From contig NZ_CP053381.1 in assembly GCF_017868775.1 (NCBI RefSeq), positions 3,782,001 to 3,846,000 of the forward strand: a DNA stretch of 64,000 nt. Direction: 5' to 3'. Below the pieces are notes generated by a model. It was given only the letters and a program-made list of their open reading frames with translations, made no database searches and was not told where the DNA came from. The stretch is from Billgrantia sulfidoxydans (GTDB taxonomy: Bacteria > Pseudomonadota > Gammaproteobacteria > Pseudomonadales > Halomonadaceae). The position numbers and the translations under genes are program-made. Positions 27,150-35,192 of this stretch are shown here, piece by piece; within the stretch, counting starts at the first letter, position 1, and each line of letters begins with the position of its first letter.

Positions 27150-28209
27150 TCCAAACTGCCTTTACCGGTGCCAACCCAAGGGACTCGAGATGTGCCCAAA
27201 CACTTTTCCCAACTGCTCGACCGAGCTCAACGGGAACGGCATTTCCGATCAGCCTGGCCAACGTCGAGAAACTGACATCCTCATGACAGGCAGCAAATTT
27301 GTAGGTTTCGGGGAAGCTCTGCAGGATCGCAGCTTCACGCAGCGAAATGGCTCGATCCTGAGACGGGTGCCCGAATCGGCCGTTGCCATAACCATGGCAT
27401 TGAGTCGTCATGGTCGGGGCAGGCCTGCCCCACTCCATGCGGCCATACACGCTCGGGTAGGTACTACCTGTCTTAGAGCGATGACAAGCTGCCACCAGAT
27501 GTTCGGGCCAATCCTTCCAACTCCCACCAGGCTTGGAAGCCCTTATCCTTTTCAGGTTGATGTCGCTAAGGCTGGAAGCGGTGTGCAGTGGGTCGCTCGG
27601 CAAGGCCTCTCCCGCCTTGATCCTGGGTAGATGCCCAATGACGTCCTGGACAGTTCGAGGTTCTGGCGTGGTGGGAGGGACCAAACGAATATCACCGTGC
27701 CTGGAAGCCAACAGGACAAGGCGTCGACGTGTCTGCGGCACACCATACTTGGAGCAGTCGACGATCTCGTGATGCGTCCGGTAGCCTAGCCGCTCGAGCT
27801 CTTCGACGAAGTCCAGGAATACCTTGTTCTTGGCGAGACTCGGCACGTTTTCCATGGTCACGAGATCTGGAGTCGTAGCTTCGGCCAGGCGTGAGAACTC
27901 GTACAGCAATCCCCATTTATGGTCGCGCTTGATGTCGTAGCGTTGGGCATAGGTGGAAAAAGGCTGGCATGGAGCGCAGCCTGCCAGTAACCGGACCTCA
28001 CTTTCACCGAACAAAGAGTTCAGCTCCTCCCCCTCCAGCTCACGCACGTCTCGTTTTAGGAAGCGAGCCCCCTGATTGTTAGTTTCGAATGGATAGCGAC
28101 AGGCTGGGTCGACGTCGACACCAGCGGTCACGTCTATGCCCTCGAGCACGAGACCATGGGTGAGCCCTCCTGCACCACAGAACAGGTCTATGCAGGCAAT
28201 GTTAGCCAT
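27112..28209 (-). CDS. C5-cytosine-specific DNA methyltransferase (Dcm/DrmMII-like)
   Basis: A 365-residue enzyme transferring a methyl group from SAM to cytosine C5. Motif I is DLFCGAGGLTHG (8-19), the catalytic PCQ has C81 (GCAPCQPFS), motif VI is ENVPS (120-124), and motif X is GNAVPVELGRAVG near 330. It is first in the leftward operon, with AAAAGGAA just before the ATG at 28209. Class 2 DISARM uses a C5-methylase called DrmMII. Here it coexists with the class 1 genes, so it may either belong to DISARM or be a methylase-Vsr cassette added in front. Target sequence unknown. Confidence 0.93.
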   Translation of the reverse strand: MANIACIDLFCGAGGLTHGLVLEGIDVTAGVDVDPACRYPFETNNQGARFLKRDVRELEGEELNSLFGESEVRLLAGCAPCQPFSTYAQRYDIKRDHKWGLLYEFSRLAEATTPDLVTMENVPSLAKNKVFLDFVEELERLGYRTHHEIVDCSKYGVPQTRRRLVLLASRHGDIRLVPPTTPEPRTVQDVIGHLPRIKAGEALPSDPLHTASSLSDINLKRIRASKPGGSWKDWPEHLVAACHRSKTGSTYPSVYGRMEWGRPAPTMTTQCHGYGNGRFGHPSQDRAISLREAAILQSFPETYKFAACHEDVSFSTLARLIGNAVPVELGRAVGKSVWAHLESLGLAPVKAVWNGGSRDTEAHIS

Positions 28210-28422
28210 ACAACTTCCTTTTAGATAAAAAACAATAACTTAAGAGCAATAGACGAGACTGGAGCCGGTAAGTGGACTAAACCTATCATACTAGGCGTAG
28301 CGCCATGCAATACAGAAGGGGTTTCCAGGCTCGTCAAAGAAGCTCTCTGCCTTGTTTGTTTCACGGAATGATTGGGGTACAGATGCCATCCTGAAAGCTG
28401 GCATCTGCGTGCTGAGAGGAAG
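28210..28422 (-). promoter_or_regulatory. probable promoter region of the DISARM operon
   Basis: A 213-bp gap between radC and the first DISARM gene, both leftward. Read leftward it contains TATGAT (about 28285-28290) as a -10 candidate, with no good -35 in place. A ribosome site lies next to the methyltransferase ATG. No operator or regulator gene is evident nearby. The role is inferred from position. Confidence 0.35.
28380..28407 (-). terminator. inverted repeat downstream of radC
   Basis: Perfect 8-bp arms CAGATGCC / GGCATCTG with a 12-base loop, 16 bp after the radC stop. There is no T-run, so it may be an RNA 3'-end stabiliser or a weak terminator separating the recombination and DISARM operons. 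Confidence 0.4.
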
Positions 28423-28920
28423 TCAGACGTATGCCTCCTCTGCAAATGAGACACAGCCTTGACTACCGACCACTATATGGTCGATGACGCGCACCTCGAC
28501 CAGGCCCAAAGCCTCCTTGAGGCGCTGAGTGATGCGCCGGTCTGCGTCGCTGGGTTCGGGATCGCCACTGGGATGGTTGTGAACGAAGATGACCGCGGCG
28601 GCGTTGTGTGCCAGTGCCTGCTTGACAACCTCCCGAGGGTAGACGCTGGCGGAATCGTTGGTACCGCGGAACAGCTCCTCGAAGCAGATCACACGGTGCT
28701 GGCTGTCCATGAAGACGGCACTGAACACCTCGTGCTCATAATCCTGCAACAGAACCTGCAGGTACTCGAAGGCCAGCGCTGGCTGGGTGATCTTGCGCCC
28801 CCTGGCCAGCCGGCGACGGGCAAAGGCCTTGGCGATGCTTAGCAGCTCTGCTTCGGTCACCGTATCGTTGATCCGGTAGGTGCCGGCGGTTTCGCCGGCA
28901 CTCAGCTTACGATGGTTCAT
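28423..28920 (-). CDS. radC: RadC-family JAB/MPN domain protein (short form)
   Basis: A 165-residue protein consisting mainly of the MPN/JAMM domain. The metalloprotease-like motif is HNHPSGDPEPSDAD (H114, H116, S124, D127), with the partner Glu in CFEELFRGT. It lacks most of the N-terminal helix-hairpin region of chromosomal RadC (about 220 aa), as is typical for RadC copies on mobile elements. The biochemical role is unsettled despite the DNA-repair name. It is separated from the YqaJ gene by 11 bp, so probably co-transcribed. Confidence 0.9.
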   Translation of the reverse strand: MNHRKLSAGETAGTYRINDTVTEAELLSIAKAFARRRLARGRKITQPALAFEYLQVLLQDYEHEVFSAVFMDSQHRVICFEELFRGTNDSASVYPREVVKQALAHNAAAVIFVHNHPSGDPEPSDADRRITQRLKEALGLVEVRVIDHIVVGSQGCVSFAEEAYV

Positions 28921-28931
28921 GATTGTTCACC

Positions 28932-29543
28932 TCAGGCCGCCATCACTTGCGCCATGCGGCGCTCCATTTCTTCGTAGAACGCCTCTACGCGCTCGGCGAT
29001 GGTGCGAATCAGCGTCTCGTCCCGATACGCACGCTTCACGAACAGCGGCATGCCAGGCCAATAGCTGACAAAGTCGATCCACTCCCGCTCACTGACCCAC
29101 AGCCCGCCCTGGCACTGCGCCACGTGCTCCTGGGGCAGCTCGTCGACCAGCAGCAGCTCGATCTGGTACTTGGGCAGCTTGGTCTTGATCTCCACCAGGC
29201 CGTTACTGTCCACCAGGCAGTCAGGCGAGTAGCCCACCCCGTGGTTGAGGATGATGCCGACCTGCTCCATGCGAGGCAGGCCGGTGGCCTCGTGATAAAG
29301 CTCCCTGGCGATGGGCTCAAGCTCATGACCGCGCTGGGTGTGGGCGTTACCCTGGAAGGCATCCGAGGGCTCGCCGGTTATGCGCTCGCCAATCAGCTGA
29401 TGCATGTAGCTGATGGCGCCAGTACCGAAGCCTCCCGGCCCCTTGCCCTTGACCAGCAGCGTCTTCAACTCGGACATGGTGACGATACCGAGACGGGCCG
29501 CATGCCACTCGGGCGTGCCCTGTTCCAGTGTCAGGATCTGCAT
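28932..29543 (-). CDS. YqaJ-family phage-type recombinase exonuclease (lambda Exo fold)
   Basis: A 203-residue PD-(D/E)xK nuclease that resects double-stranded ends to give 3' tails for annealing. It starts MQILTLEQGTPEWHAARLG, the family's opening motif. The active site is D108 and E118-x-K120 (SPDCLVD...LVEIKTKLP). The ATG at 29543 has AAGGAG eight bases upstream. It pairs with the ERF annealase upstream, like lambda Exo with Beta. The length is normal. Confidence 0.9.
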   Translation of the reverse strand: MQILTLEQGTPEWHAARLGIVTMSELKTLLVKGKGPGGFGTGAISYMHQLIGERITGEPSDAFQGNAHTQRGHELEPIARELYHEATGLPRMEQVGIILNHGVGYSPDCLVDSNGLVEIKTKLPKYQIELLLVDELPQEHVAQCQGGLWVSEREWIDFVSYWPGMPLFVKRAYRDETLIRTIAERVEAFYEEMERRMAQVMAA

Positions 29544-29575
29544 GACGAATCTCCTTCGCGACATGACGGCATAGC

Positions 29576-29595
29576 GGCGAGGGAGAGCCCTCGCC
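29576..29595 (-). terminator. hairpin between ERF and YqaJ genes
   Basis: Perfect 8-bp arms GGCGAGGG / CCCTCGCC with a 4-base loop. There is no T-run on the leftward strand, so it may be a processing or attenuation hairpin rather than a true terminator. Confidence 0.4.
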
Positions 29596-29656
29596 GGTTT
29601 ATGCAGGTGTCATGGATTGGGTGATGGTAGTAGGGGTGGATGGTTTCGGTGATGGT

Positions 29657-30445
29657 TCAGTGGCGTTGACGCTGGGGCACGGCGCGTTTCTGCAACGACG
29701 CACGCAGCTTGTCGAAGTCGCTGCGCGGCACTTGCGCCACGTCGCCGTACTTGCCGACGAACCACTCCTGGGTAGTGACGGGACAGGCACTGATCAGCTG
29801 CAGGAGCTGACTCGCCTGAAAGGGCGTGACCACCTTCATCGGTGGTGCAGCACCCTGGCCGTTGTCATCCTGCCCCCGGGTGGTGATGTTGAGCAGAGCG
29901 CACAGCACGTAACGCTTGCCGTAGCTGGTCGATGAGCCGAAGGCCTGCACGGCGTTTTTGCTGCCACTGGTATCGGCTGGCAGCAGCATGCTGGTCTCCT
30001 CGCGGTGGCCATCCTTGTGCATCAGCACGCCGGTCACCTGAATACCGCGCTCCTGGGTCTGGATACGGAAGCTCACCGCGAAGCCGTGCTGCTTCATGAT
30101 CGGACGCACGGTGTCGACGATATCCTCTAGAGTAGCGTAGGCACCGTTGTTGCCCTGGCCACGCTCGGCGATGCTCGGCAGTTCCGTCTGCATCGCCGCC
30201 ATGGCGGCGCTGTAGGCCATCAGCGCCTGGCGGTCGAGCACGCGCTCCTGCATCTGGAGCAGGCGCTCCATCTTGTCGATGTCGACTTCAGGGTTAAGAG
30301 CAGCCCGCTCGATCACCTGAATGATCGCGGTACTCTCCTGAAGCGGCGACGCCGGGACCGGTACCGTCTCAGTGATCGCGGCCTGGCGGGTAGCCGGAGC
30401 ACGGCCGTTGGTCTTGCTACGCGAGGAATGGCTGGGTGTGGTCAT
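29657..30445 (-). CDS. ERF-superfamily single-strand annealing protein
   Basis: A 262-residue annealase that pairs complementary single strands, as in phage P22 Erf. The core runs from LLQMQERVLDRQALMAYSAAMAAMQ (about 63-88), through the ERF signature GAYATLEDIVDTVRPIMKQHGFAVSF (about 110-135), to FGSSTSYGKRYVLCALLNI (about 178-196). The N-terminal 35 residues are disordered-looking (Ser/Thr/Ala-rich), and the C-terminus may bind a partner. It is the likely partner of the YqaJ exonuclease next to it. Confidence 0.92.
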   Translation of the reverse strand: MTTPSHSSRSKTNGRAPATRQAAITETVPVPASPLQESTAIIQVIERAALNPEVDIDKMERLLQMQERVLDRQALMAYSAAMAAMQTELPSIAERGQGNNGAYATLEDIVDTVRPIMKQHGFAVSFRIQTQERGIQVTGVLMHKDGHREETSMLLPADTSGSKNAVQAFGSSTSYGKRYVLCALLNITTRGQDDNGQGAAPPMKVVTPFQASQLLQLISACPVTTQEWFVGKYGDVAQVPRSDFDKLRASLQKRAVPQRQRH

Positions 30446-30456
30446 GTGACCTCCTT

Positions 30457-30642
30457 TTACTGATAGTGCTTGAAGACATCCTGGAGCTGATCGGCAGGGA
30501 CCGGCTCCAACGACACGACCACGCGAAATACCTGGCCATGAGCCATCACGTGGGTCTGGGTTTGCTTTTGGCCAGCACCAAGCAGTTGGCGGGTCAGCTG
30601 CGTCAGCGCCCGACAGGCCTCCAGTGAGAGGGGCAGTGGCAT
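30457..30642 (-). CDS. small protein, unknown function
   Basis: A 61-residue protein starting MPLPLSLEACRALTQLTRQLL and ending DVFKHYQ; no membrane segment. The ATG at 30642 has GGAGG six bases upstream and the stop is 11 bp before the ERF gene. It therefore looks like a genuine member of the recombination operon. No family recognised. Confidence 0.6.
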   Translation of the reverse strand: MPLPLSLEACRALTQLTRQLLGAGQKQTQTHVMAHGQVFRVVVSLEPVPADQLQDVFKHYQ

Positions 30643-30658
30643 GGGACCTCCAGAATCG

Positions 30659-30686
30659 AAAACGCCCGACCTGGTGGGGTCGGGCG
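30659..30686 (-). terminator. intrinsic terminator after the DUF932 gene
   Basis: Read leftward, a stem of CGCCCGACC / GGTCGGGCG with a 6-base loop is followed by TTTTCGATT. It lies between the DUF932 stop and the small gene's ribosome site. Confidence 0.75.
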
Positions 30687-30755
30687 CTATGCCGTGAAAG
30701 GGGAAAAAGTACCTGGTGGACGGGACCGCAAGGGGGACGTCATCTCAGGTGAGAC

Positions 30756-31724
30756 TCAGGCCACCAGGGCCATGGCGGATTCGAGCGCCTTATCCTTGAG
30801 GCTCGCCCCCTGGCCGAACCAGGCGGAATCCATGCGGTAGTCATTGCTGCGCGCACGCTTCTCGTGATCTACGTACTCGGTGATGGCGTTGAGCAGGCCC
30901 CAGGCGGTGCCCTGCGCCGTGCATAGCTGCGAACCACGCCCTTCATCGTGATAGAGCTTCTGAACGCGGTTCAGTGCCCGGTAGTTGGGCAGCTTGGAAG
31001 GGTCGTCCATCGGTACCTCGGCGTTGCAGATCACCGCCTGGAAGTAGGTCTTCACTTCCTCCTGGCTGACCTTGCGCTCGGCCAGGGTCTTCATGCGGTA
31101 CATGAAGTCGTCCCACTGCGAGACCGAGATGCCTAGCTGTTGCTTGACCCGCTGAGGGTTGAACTCCGTGCTGTGAGGCACCTTTACTCCCTGGCTCATG
31201 CCGTCCACGGCGATGGTCAAGGTGTTGTTGCAGACCACCCGCACCGAGGTCGGCATGGCCACCGTGGCCAGCGACCCGTCACAGGACGTGGCCAGCAAGA
31301 GGTAGGCGTTGACCTGATCCTGCCCCTTCAGCGCCGTACCCAGGCCACTACGGGCCAGGGCCCAGAACTTGCGCCCGCCCTTGAGCACCCCGGCGGTCTC
31401 CAGCTCATAGCCGGCGTACTCGGTCAGGTCGCGGTAGAACTCCAGCACCTCTTCGGGCTGCACCACCTTGTAGCGCTGGGAGACTACCGACAGCGGTGCC
31501 CGGTTATCCGAGCGGTAGAGCACTTTCTGCTCGGGGAAGGAGTGGATGCTGCCCCGGTGCCCCGCGCCATCGGCAATGAAGCGCACCGGGGACGATTCGA
31601 TGTGCCAGTCCATGCCGGCCTGCTGCCGCCAGACCTCCAGCGGTTGATGACGCGATAGCTGCTGCCCCAGGCCGTGCCAGGGGGTCTCTCCGACATAGGC
31701 CATGTGTTCGATTTGGTGTGCCAT
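30756..31724 (-). CDS. DUF932 / TIGR03299-type phage- and plasmid-associated protein
   Basis: A 322-residue protein beginning MAHQIEHMAYVGETPWHGLG, the typical opening of the phage/plasmid-like DUF932 family. Other family blocks are PEEVLEFYRDL, FWALARSG, YLLLATSCDGS, RVVCNNTL and AWGLLNAITEYVDH near the C-terminus. Members are common on plasmids and integrative elements, but their biochemical role is not established. The start at 31724 has AAGGAG seven bases upstream; the longer frame to 31904 lacks a ribosome site. It is bracketed by terminator-like hairpins. Confidence 0.88.
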   Translation of the reverse strand: MAHQIEHMAYVGETPWHGLGQQLSRHQPLEVWRQQAGMDWHIESSPVRFIADGAGHRGSIHSFPEQKVLYRSDNRAPLSVVSQRYKVVQPEEVLEFYRDLTEYAGYELETAGVLKGGRKFWALARSGLGTALKGQDQVNAYLLLATSCDGSLATVAMPTSVRVVCNNTLTIAVDGMSQGVKVPHSTEFNPQRVKQQLGISVSQWDDFMYRMKTLAERKVSQEEVKTYFQAVICNAEVPMDDPSKLPNYRALNRVQKLYHDEGRGSQLCTAQGTAWGLLNAITEYVDHEKRARSNDYRMDSAWFGQGASLKDKALESAMALVA

Positions 31725-31741
31725 GGGAATGCTCCTTGACG

Positions 31742-31765
31742 AAAAAAAGCCGGCAGATCGCCGGC
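31742..31765 (-). terminator. intrinsic terminator after the small Cys-motif gene
   Basis: Read leftward, GCCGGC-GATCT-GCCGGC is followed by seven T residues. It lies in the 64-bp gap between the 31789-32106 gene and the DUF932 gene. Confidence 0.75.
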
Positions 31766-31788
31766 GGGTAGAGGAAAGGGTGTACGGG

Positions 31789-32106
31789 TCAGTCGAGAAT
31801 GCGGAAAGCGTGGCCGCAGCCCAGGCACAGCCAGGGTGTGCCTTCACCGGGCGGGAAAAGGTACTGCACCATCTGCTGCCCGGCGGCCGCACCGGCAATA
31901 CCACCCGATGCTGCGGCCACCACTGCTGCAGCGATGCGGGTCATGGGAAAGAAGGAGGATGCTGCCATCAGTCGGCTGGGGGCATAGAGCGAGGTGTAGG
32001 CTCCCTTCAGGGAGCCGGCCAGCGCACCAGCAGCAGTACCCAGCTTGCGGGCAGTCTCGAGATTGATGACGCGCTGCGAGGCACAGCGTGAGCAAGGTGG
32101 GGTCAT
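31789..32106 (-). CDS. small Gly/Ala-rich protein with two CxxC motifs, unknown function
   Basis: A 105-residue protein. CSRC near the N-terminus (5-8) and CLGC near the C-terminus (93-96) could jointly bind zinc. Between them is a Gly/Ala-rich hydrophobic stretch (RIAAAVVAAASGGIAGAAAG) that looks membrane-active. The ATG at 32106 has AGGAG eight bases upstream. It is the first gene of the leftward recombination module and is followed by its own terminator. No family recognised. Confidence 0.6.
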   Translation of the reverse strand: MTPPCSRCASQRVINLETARKLGTAAGALAGSLKGAYTSLYAPSRLMAASSFFPMTRIAAAVVAAASGGIAGAAAGQQMVQYLFPPGEGTPWLCLGCGHAFRILD

Positions 32107-32126
32107 ATCAGATCTCCTGTGCCGAT

Positions 32127-32148
32127 AAAACGAGCCCGGGGAGGGCTC
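32127..32148 (-). terminator. leader hairpin with T-run upstream of the recombination module
   Basis: Read leftward, GAGCCC-TCCCC-GGGCTC is followed by GTTTTA, upstream of the ATG at 32106. Sitting in a 5' leader, it would act as an attenuator if transcription starts further right. Confidence 0.5.
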
Positions 32149-32773
32149 AGCTCACAGGAGTGATATAGATCTGAAAAATTTTACTGGCCTGCTGAATATT
32201 CTGAGCGTGTGCTGAGTCGATTAGACTCGCGACTATCTCATTGAAAAAAATGTGATTATTTTTTTAACTTGTAGATGGGTTTAACCTTCCCCCACCGAGT
32301 GACCTCCCGCATGGGAAGCGGGCTCCGCCCTCTGCGACACTATCCTATTCGGGGCTTTTCTTGACGGTTTAGTAATATGCAACAGCAAATAAGTAATAAA
32401 ATTAAAAAATATAACATAGGGAGGAGGCCACCAAGTCGACGACCGACACCTAGGAGCCAAAAAAAGAATCCACCAGACGAACGAACTGCGAATTTAGTCT
32501 GGTTAGTCGGAGACACCACACAAGATGCCTTCCTGAGCCACGCGATAAACCATATGGCTCAATAACGCACCTGAGCGCACGCCGTCATCCGCTTTCCCGC
32601 CACTAGGGCAAGTTCCCGCACCGAGACGATGCCCGCGGTTCAAGTGCGCTGCATAGCTTGGCTAAGCCTACCTACATTCCGATTTTCTTTTTCAACAACG
32701 ACCTGCCCCTGAGGATATCCCCCAGCCTGCGCTCCGTGGGCACACCCTTGGATGGCGGTTAAGGAGAGATGTG
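32149..32773. other. divergent intergenic region with AT-rich tract
   Basis: Separates the leftward recombination genes from the rightward Gp2-like gene, so it should hold both promoters. A small palindrome GAGTCGATTAGACTC is at about 32214-32228, and T/A-rich runs follow at 32240-32275. A rightward TTGACG (about 32362) has no convincing -10. A 62-codon frame at 32377-32565 lacks a family match. The AAGGAG at 32761 serves the next gene. Confidence 0.4.
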
Positions 32774-33475
32774 ATGATCTTGTCTTTCACCGTAGGTAAC
32801 CGCCTTCGTAAACGCCACCCGAAGTGTCCTGACCTGCTGCTGTACTGGGACAACCATTACCGTAGGATGCCCGTGCAATCCCAGTTAGGACCACTGATTA
32901 CTAATTATCTGGAAAAGACATACCGCGTCATGACTCAGGCCCGTAACAGCTGCACACGCCTGCTGGCAGTGCGTCTAGACCTGCGCTTCCCCGCCGAAAT
33001 GCCGGTGGGACCACTCCATGCCGATAACGGCGTCATCAGCCGCTTTCTGTATCTCCTGCGATGCGAGCTTGATGATGCCGGCCTCAAATACCCTCATGAC
33101 TTGCGATATGTGTGGTGCCGGGAGCAGCACAAGAGCGACAAGCCCCACTACCACTTGCTCCTGCTGCTCAACGGTGATGCGTATTACAGCATCGGCGACA
33201 TGCGTCCTTCAGCGGGCGGCGGTTATCACGCCCAAAACCTTTTTCACCGGATCGTTCGGGCCTGGTGCCGGGCCATCGGCTGGCCCTCAGATACCATGCA
33301 AGGGCTCGTGCATGTGGCCAGGGACACCCTCACCTGCGAACTTTTCGTGCAGCACTTCCATAGTAATGATCACGCGACCTTCGCCGATGTCTTCTATCGG
33401 ACTAGCTACCTTTCTAAGGCCGCCACCAAACAACTGGGCCAAGGAATACATTGCTTCGATGGCAGTTGCAGGTAA
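32774..33475 (+). CDS. inovirus Gp2-family protein (YagK/YfjJ C-terminal domain)
   Basis: A 233-residue protein of the group often labelled inovirus Gp2. Visible blocks are LLAVRLDLRFP, ISRFLYLLRCELDDAG, YVWCREQHKSDKPHYHLLLLLNGDAYY and FYRTSYLSKAATK. The HYHLLL segment resembles the HUH-like metal motif of rolling-circle initiators, and a replication role is often assumed but unproven. The ATG at 32774 was chosen over the overlapping GTG at 32771 because AAGGAG is seven bases upstream. Common on P4-like and other tRNA-borne islands. Confidence 0.82.
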   Translation: MILSFTVGNRLRKRHPKCPDLLLYWDNHYRRMPVQSQLGPLITNYLEKTYRVMTQARNSCTRLLAVRLDLRFPAEMPVGPLHADNGVISRFLYLLRCELDDAGLKYPHDLRYVWCREQHKSDKPHYHLLLLLNGDAYYSIGDMRPSAGGGYHAQNLFHRIVRAWCRAIGWPSDTMQGLVHVARDTLTCELFVQHFHSNDHATFADVFYRTSYLSKAATKQLGQGIHCFDGSCR

Positions 33476-33670
33476 CGTCCCCACCATATGAGGTACCAAG
33501 TGTCTCGAGCGTGCTGTGTCGTTTGAGATCCCATGCAAATCGATGCTTGCGGCCTATTCGCTTTGTCACTGTGTTGGTAGGGGCCAAGGTTTCCTGCTTC
33601 TGGAATCATGTACGTCCTTTGCTCGGCAGGCGAGCAACTCTAGGGGTGTCATTGGCACAACTGCCGGCTG

Positions 33671-35170
33671 TTAAGAACGTCGCTTCGGTAGCGAGCGTTC
33701 CTGCATCGCTATCACAACCGGCGGCTCCGCAGGAGACTCCGAATCATCGTGCTGATCGGCATATCCGCACAATAACCAAAAGTGATTTTCTTTTCCTGAT
33801 GGTTCCTTTCCTGATGGTCCGGCTTTCGCCGTTGGAGGGGTGAGTGCTGTGAAAGAGTAGGTCAAGCGGCTGGGGTCGATGCCTCGTTTGGATATCAACG
33901 TATGGCTGTCGCTCAATTCAATCTGACGGAACCGGGCCAGATCATATGCTAAGGCATACAACAAATTGGCCCAGACAACACGGTAGTCCAATGCTAGGAG
34001 AGGTAACCGTGGCTGGTCGTCCTCGGTGGACGTGCTCGTCGTTTCGCCTTGTTCAGCGACCCACTGCGCTTGCAGCGCCTCAGCCCCCAGCGTGATCAAG
34101 GGATGATCCAAGGCCTGCTCCAGTTTCTCTATTACTGGAGCCACGGGTGCCTCAGTTGCCGCATGACGGTCCCGGATGTCATCCCATGCCGTATTCAGCA
34201 GTTGCGTCATGGCCCAATGCACATGCCCCCGCAGCCAGGCCATGACGCCATAGGTATTGGGCAAAGCGCGAACAACCGCCCACTCTATGGCAGTGTATTG
34301 CCGTTCCGGCAGGATGGCTTTGGCCCTTTGATAGCGATCTCGCTGCACAGTATCGCAGTGGGAGTGTGCGGCCAATAACAGGGCCGTCACGGATGCTTCG
34401 GTCCGCGACGTATCAGTTTGTATAGGATGCGAAGGCCGAAGAACTACCTGTACCACGGGTTTCGAGGGACGGCTGAGGTATGGGTGACCCAGGTTGAGGT
34501 GATGAACCACAGGCAGTGTCTGCCCATTCCATTTAGCAGGGCGTCCGCGTTGGTAGCGTGCCAACATTCCCAGATCATGGAGCTTACGCCGTTGGCTTCT
34601 CCACCGATTAGGGCTTAACCCGGTCAGTTTCTGTAAGTGCAGATCGGGCATGTCCATTACCGTGCCATTCTCATTGGCGTGGGCCAACAGCACCATCAGC
34701 ACCCAGCGATTAGACAGCGTCAGGCGCGAGTGCCGGGTCTCGCCATCGAGAAGGTTGTTGGCAGGTGAGGCGTCATCTTCATTGGCCTCTTGCTCGCCTG
34801 CCGGTTCATCGGTCGCTGCGTCATCCATATCGTTCGCAGGATCACCGATACGGTCGATTTCCGCCCCTAGTACTGGCTCGGCATCAGCATTTTCTGCCAG
34901 GTATTCAAGCAGCTCGGGTGAAAGGCGGTATTCATAGCTGGGACGCCCCCGCCCGACAGGCTTTGAGTCGCGGATAATAGCGCCTTCCTTATTGAGAAGA
35001 TTCAGCGCGGGCTGACCTTGCCGTGAGGTCATCGCCAGTCGTTTCAGGAGTTCACGCACTGAGCAATCAACGCTCTGATCAAGACCGATACACCTCGCCC
35101 ACCGCCAAAGCAGCCAGCGCGCCTCAGGCGTTAGCGTGGAATCTTGGTAACGAAGCAGTGCATACGACAT
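33671..35170 (-). CDS. unknown 499-residue protein with winged-helix-like segments
   Basis: Starts MSYALLRYQDSTLTPEARWLLWRWARCIG at the ATG 35170 (GAGG upstream); the extension to 35194 would use TTG. Two regions look like winged helices: about 35-95 (SVRELLKRLAMTSRQ...GRGRPSYEYRLS) and about 160-225 (MDMPDLHLQKLTGLSPNRWRSQRRKLHDLG). They are separated by an acidic linker. The C-terminal 270 residues are not recognisable. A perfect 18-bp inverted repeat lies just upstream. A regulator or replication initiator of the island are the main options; neither is shown. Confidence 0.6.
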   Translation of the reverse strand: MSYALLRYQDSTLTPEARWLLWRWARCIGLDQSVDCSVRELLKRLAMTSRQGQPALNLLNKEGAIIRDSKPVGRGRPSYEYRLSPELLEYLAENADAEPVLGAEIDRIGDPANDMDDAATDEPAGEQEANEDDASPANNLLDGETRHSRLTLSNRWVLMVLLAHANENGTVMDMPDLHLQKLTGLSPNRWRSQRRKLHDLGMLARYQRGRPAKWNGQTLPVVHHLNLGHPYLSRPSKPVVQVVLRPSHPIQTDTSRTEASVTALLLAAHSHCDTVQRDRYQRAKAILPERQYTAIEWAVVRALPNTYGVMAWLRGHVHWAMTQLLNTAWDDIRDRHAATEAPVAPVIEKLEQALDHPLITLGAEALQAQWVAEQGETTSTSTEDDQPRLPLLALDYRVVWANLLYALAYDLARFRQIELSDSHTLISKRGIDPSRLTYSFTALTPPTAKAGPSGKEPSGKENHFWLLCGYADQHDDSESPAEPPVVIAMQERSLPKRRS

Positions 35171-35192
35171 GGCTGCAACCTCTTCGAGCCTC

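Noticed and set aside
32377-32565. A 62-codon frame in the divergent region (MQQQISNKIKKYN...).
   Set aside because: No good ribosome site and no family match; the AT-rich leader gives open frames easily.
33451-33843. A 130-codon rightward frame after the Gp2-like gene.
   Set aside because: Overlaps the ends of two better-supported genes and has no recognisable domain.
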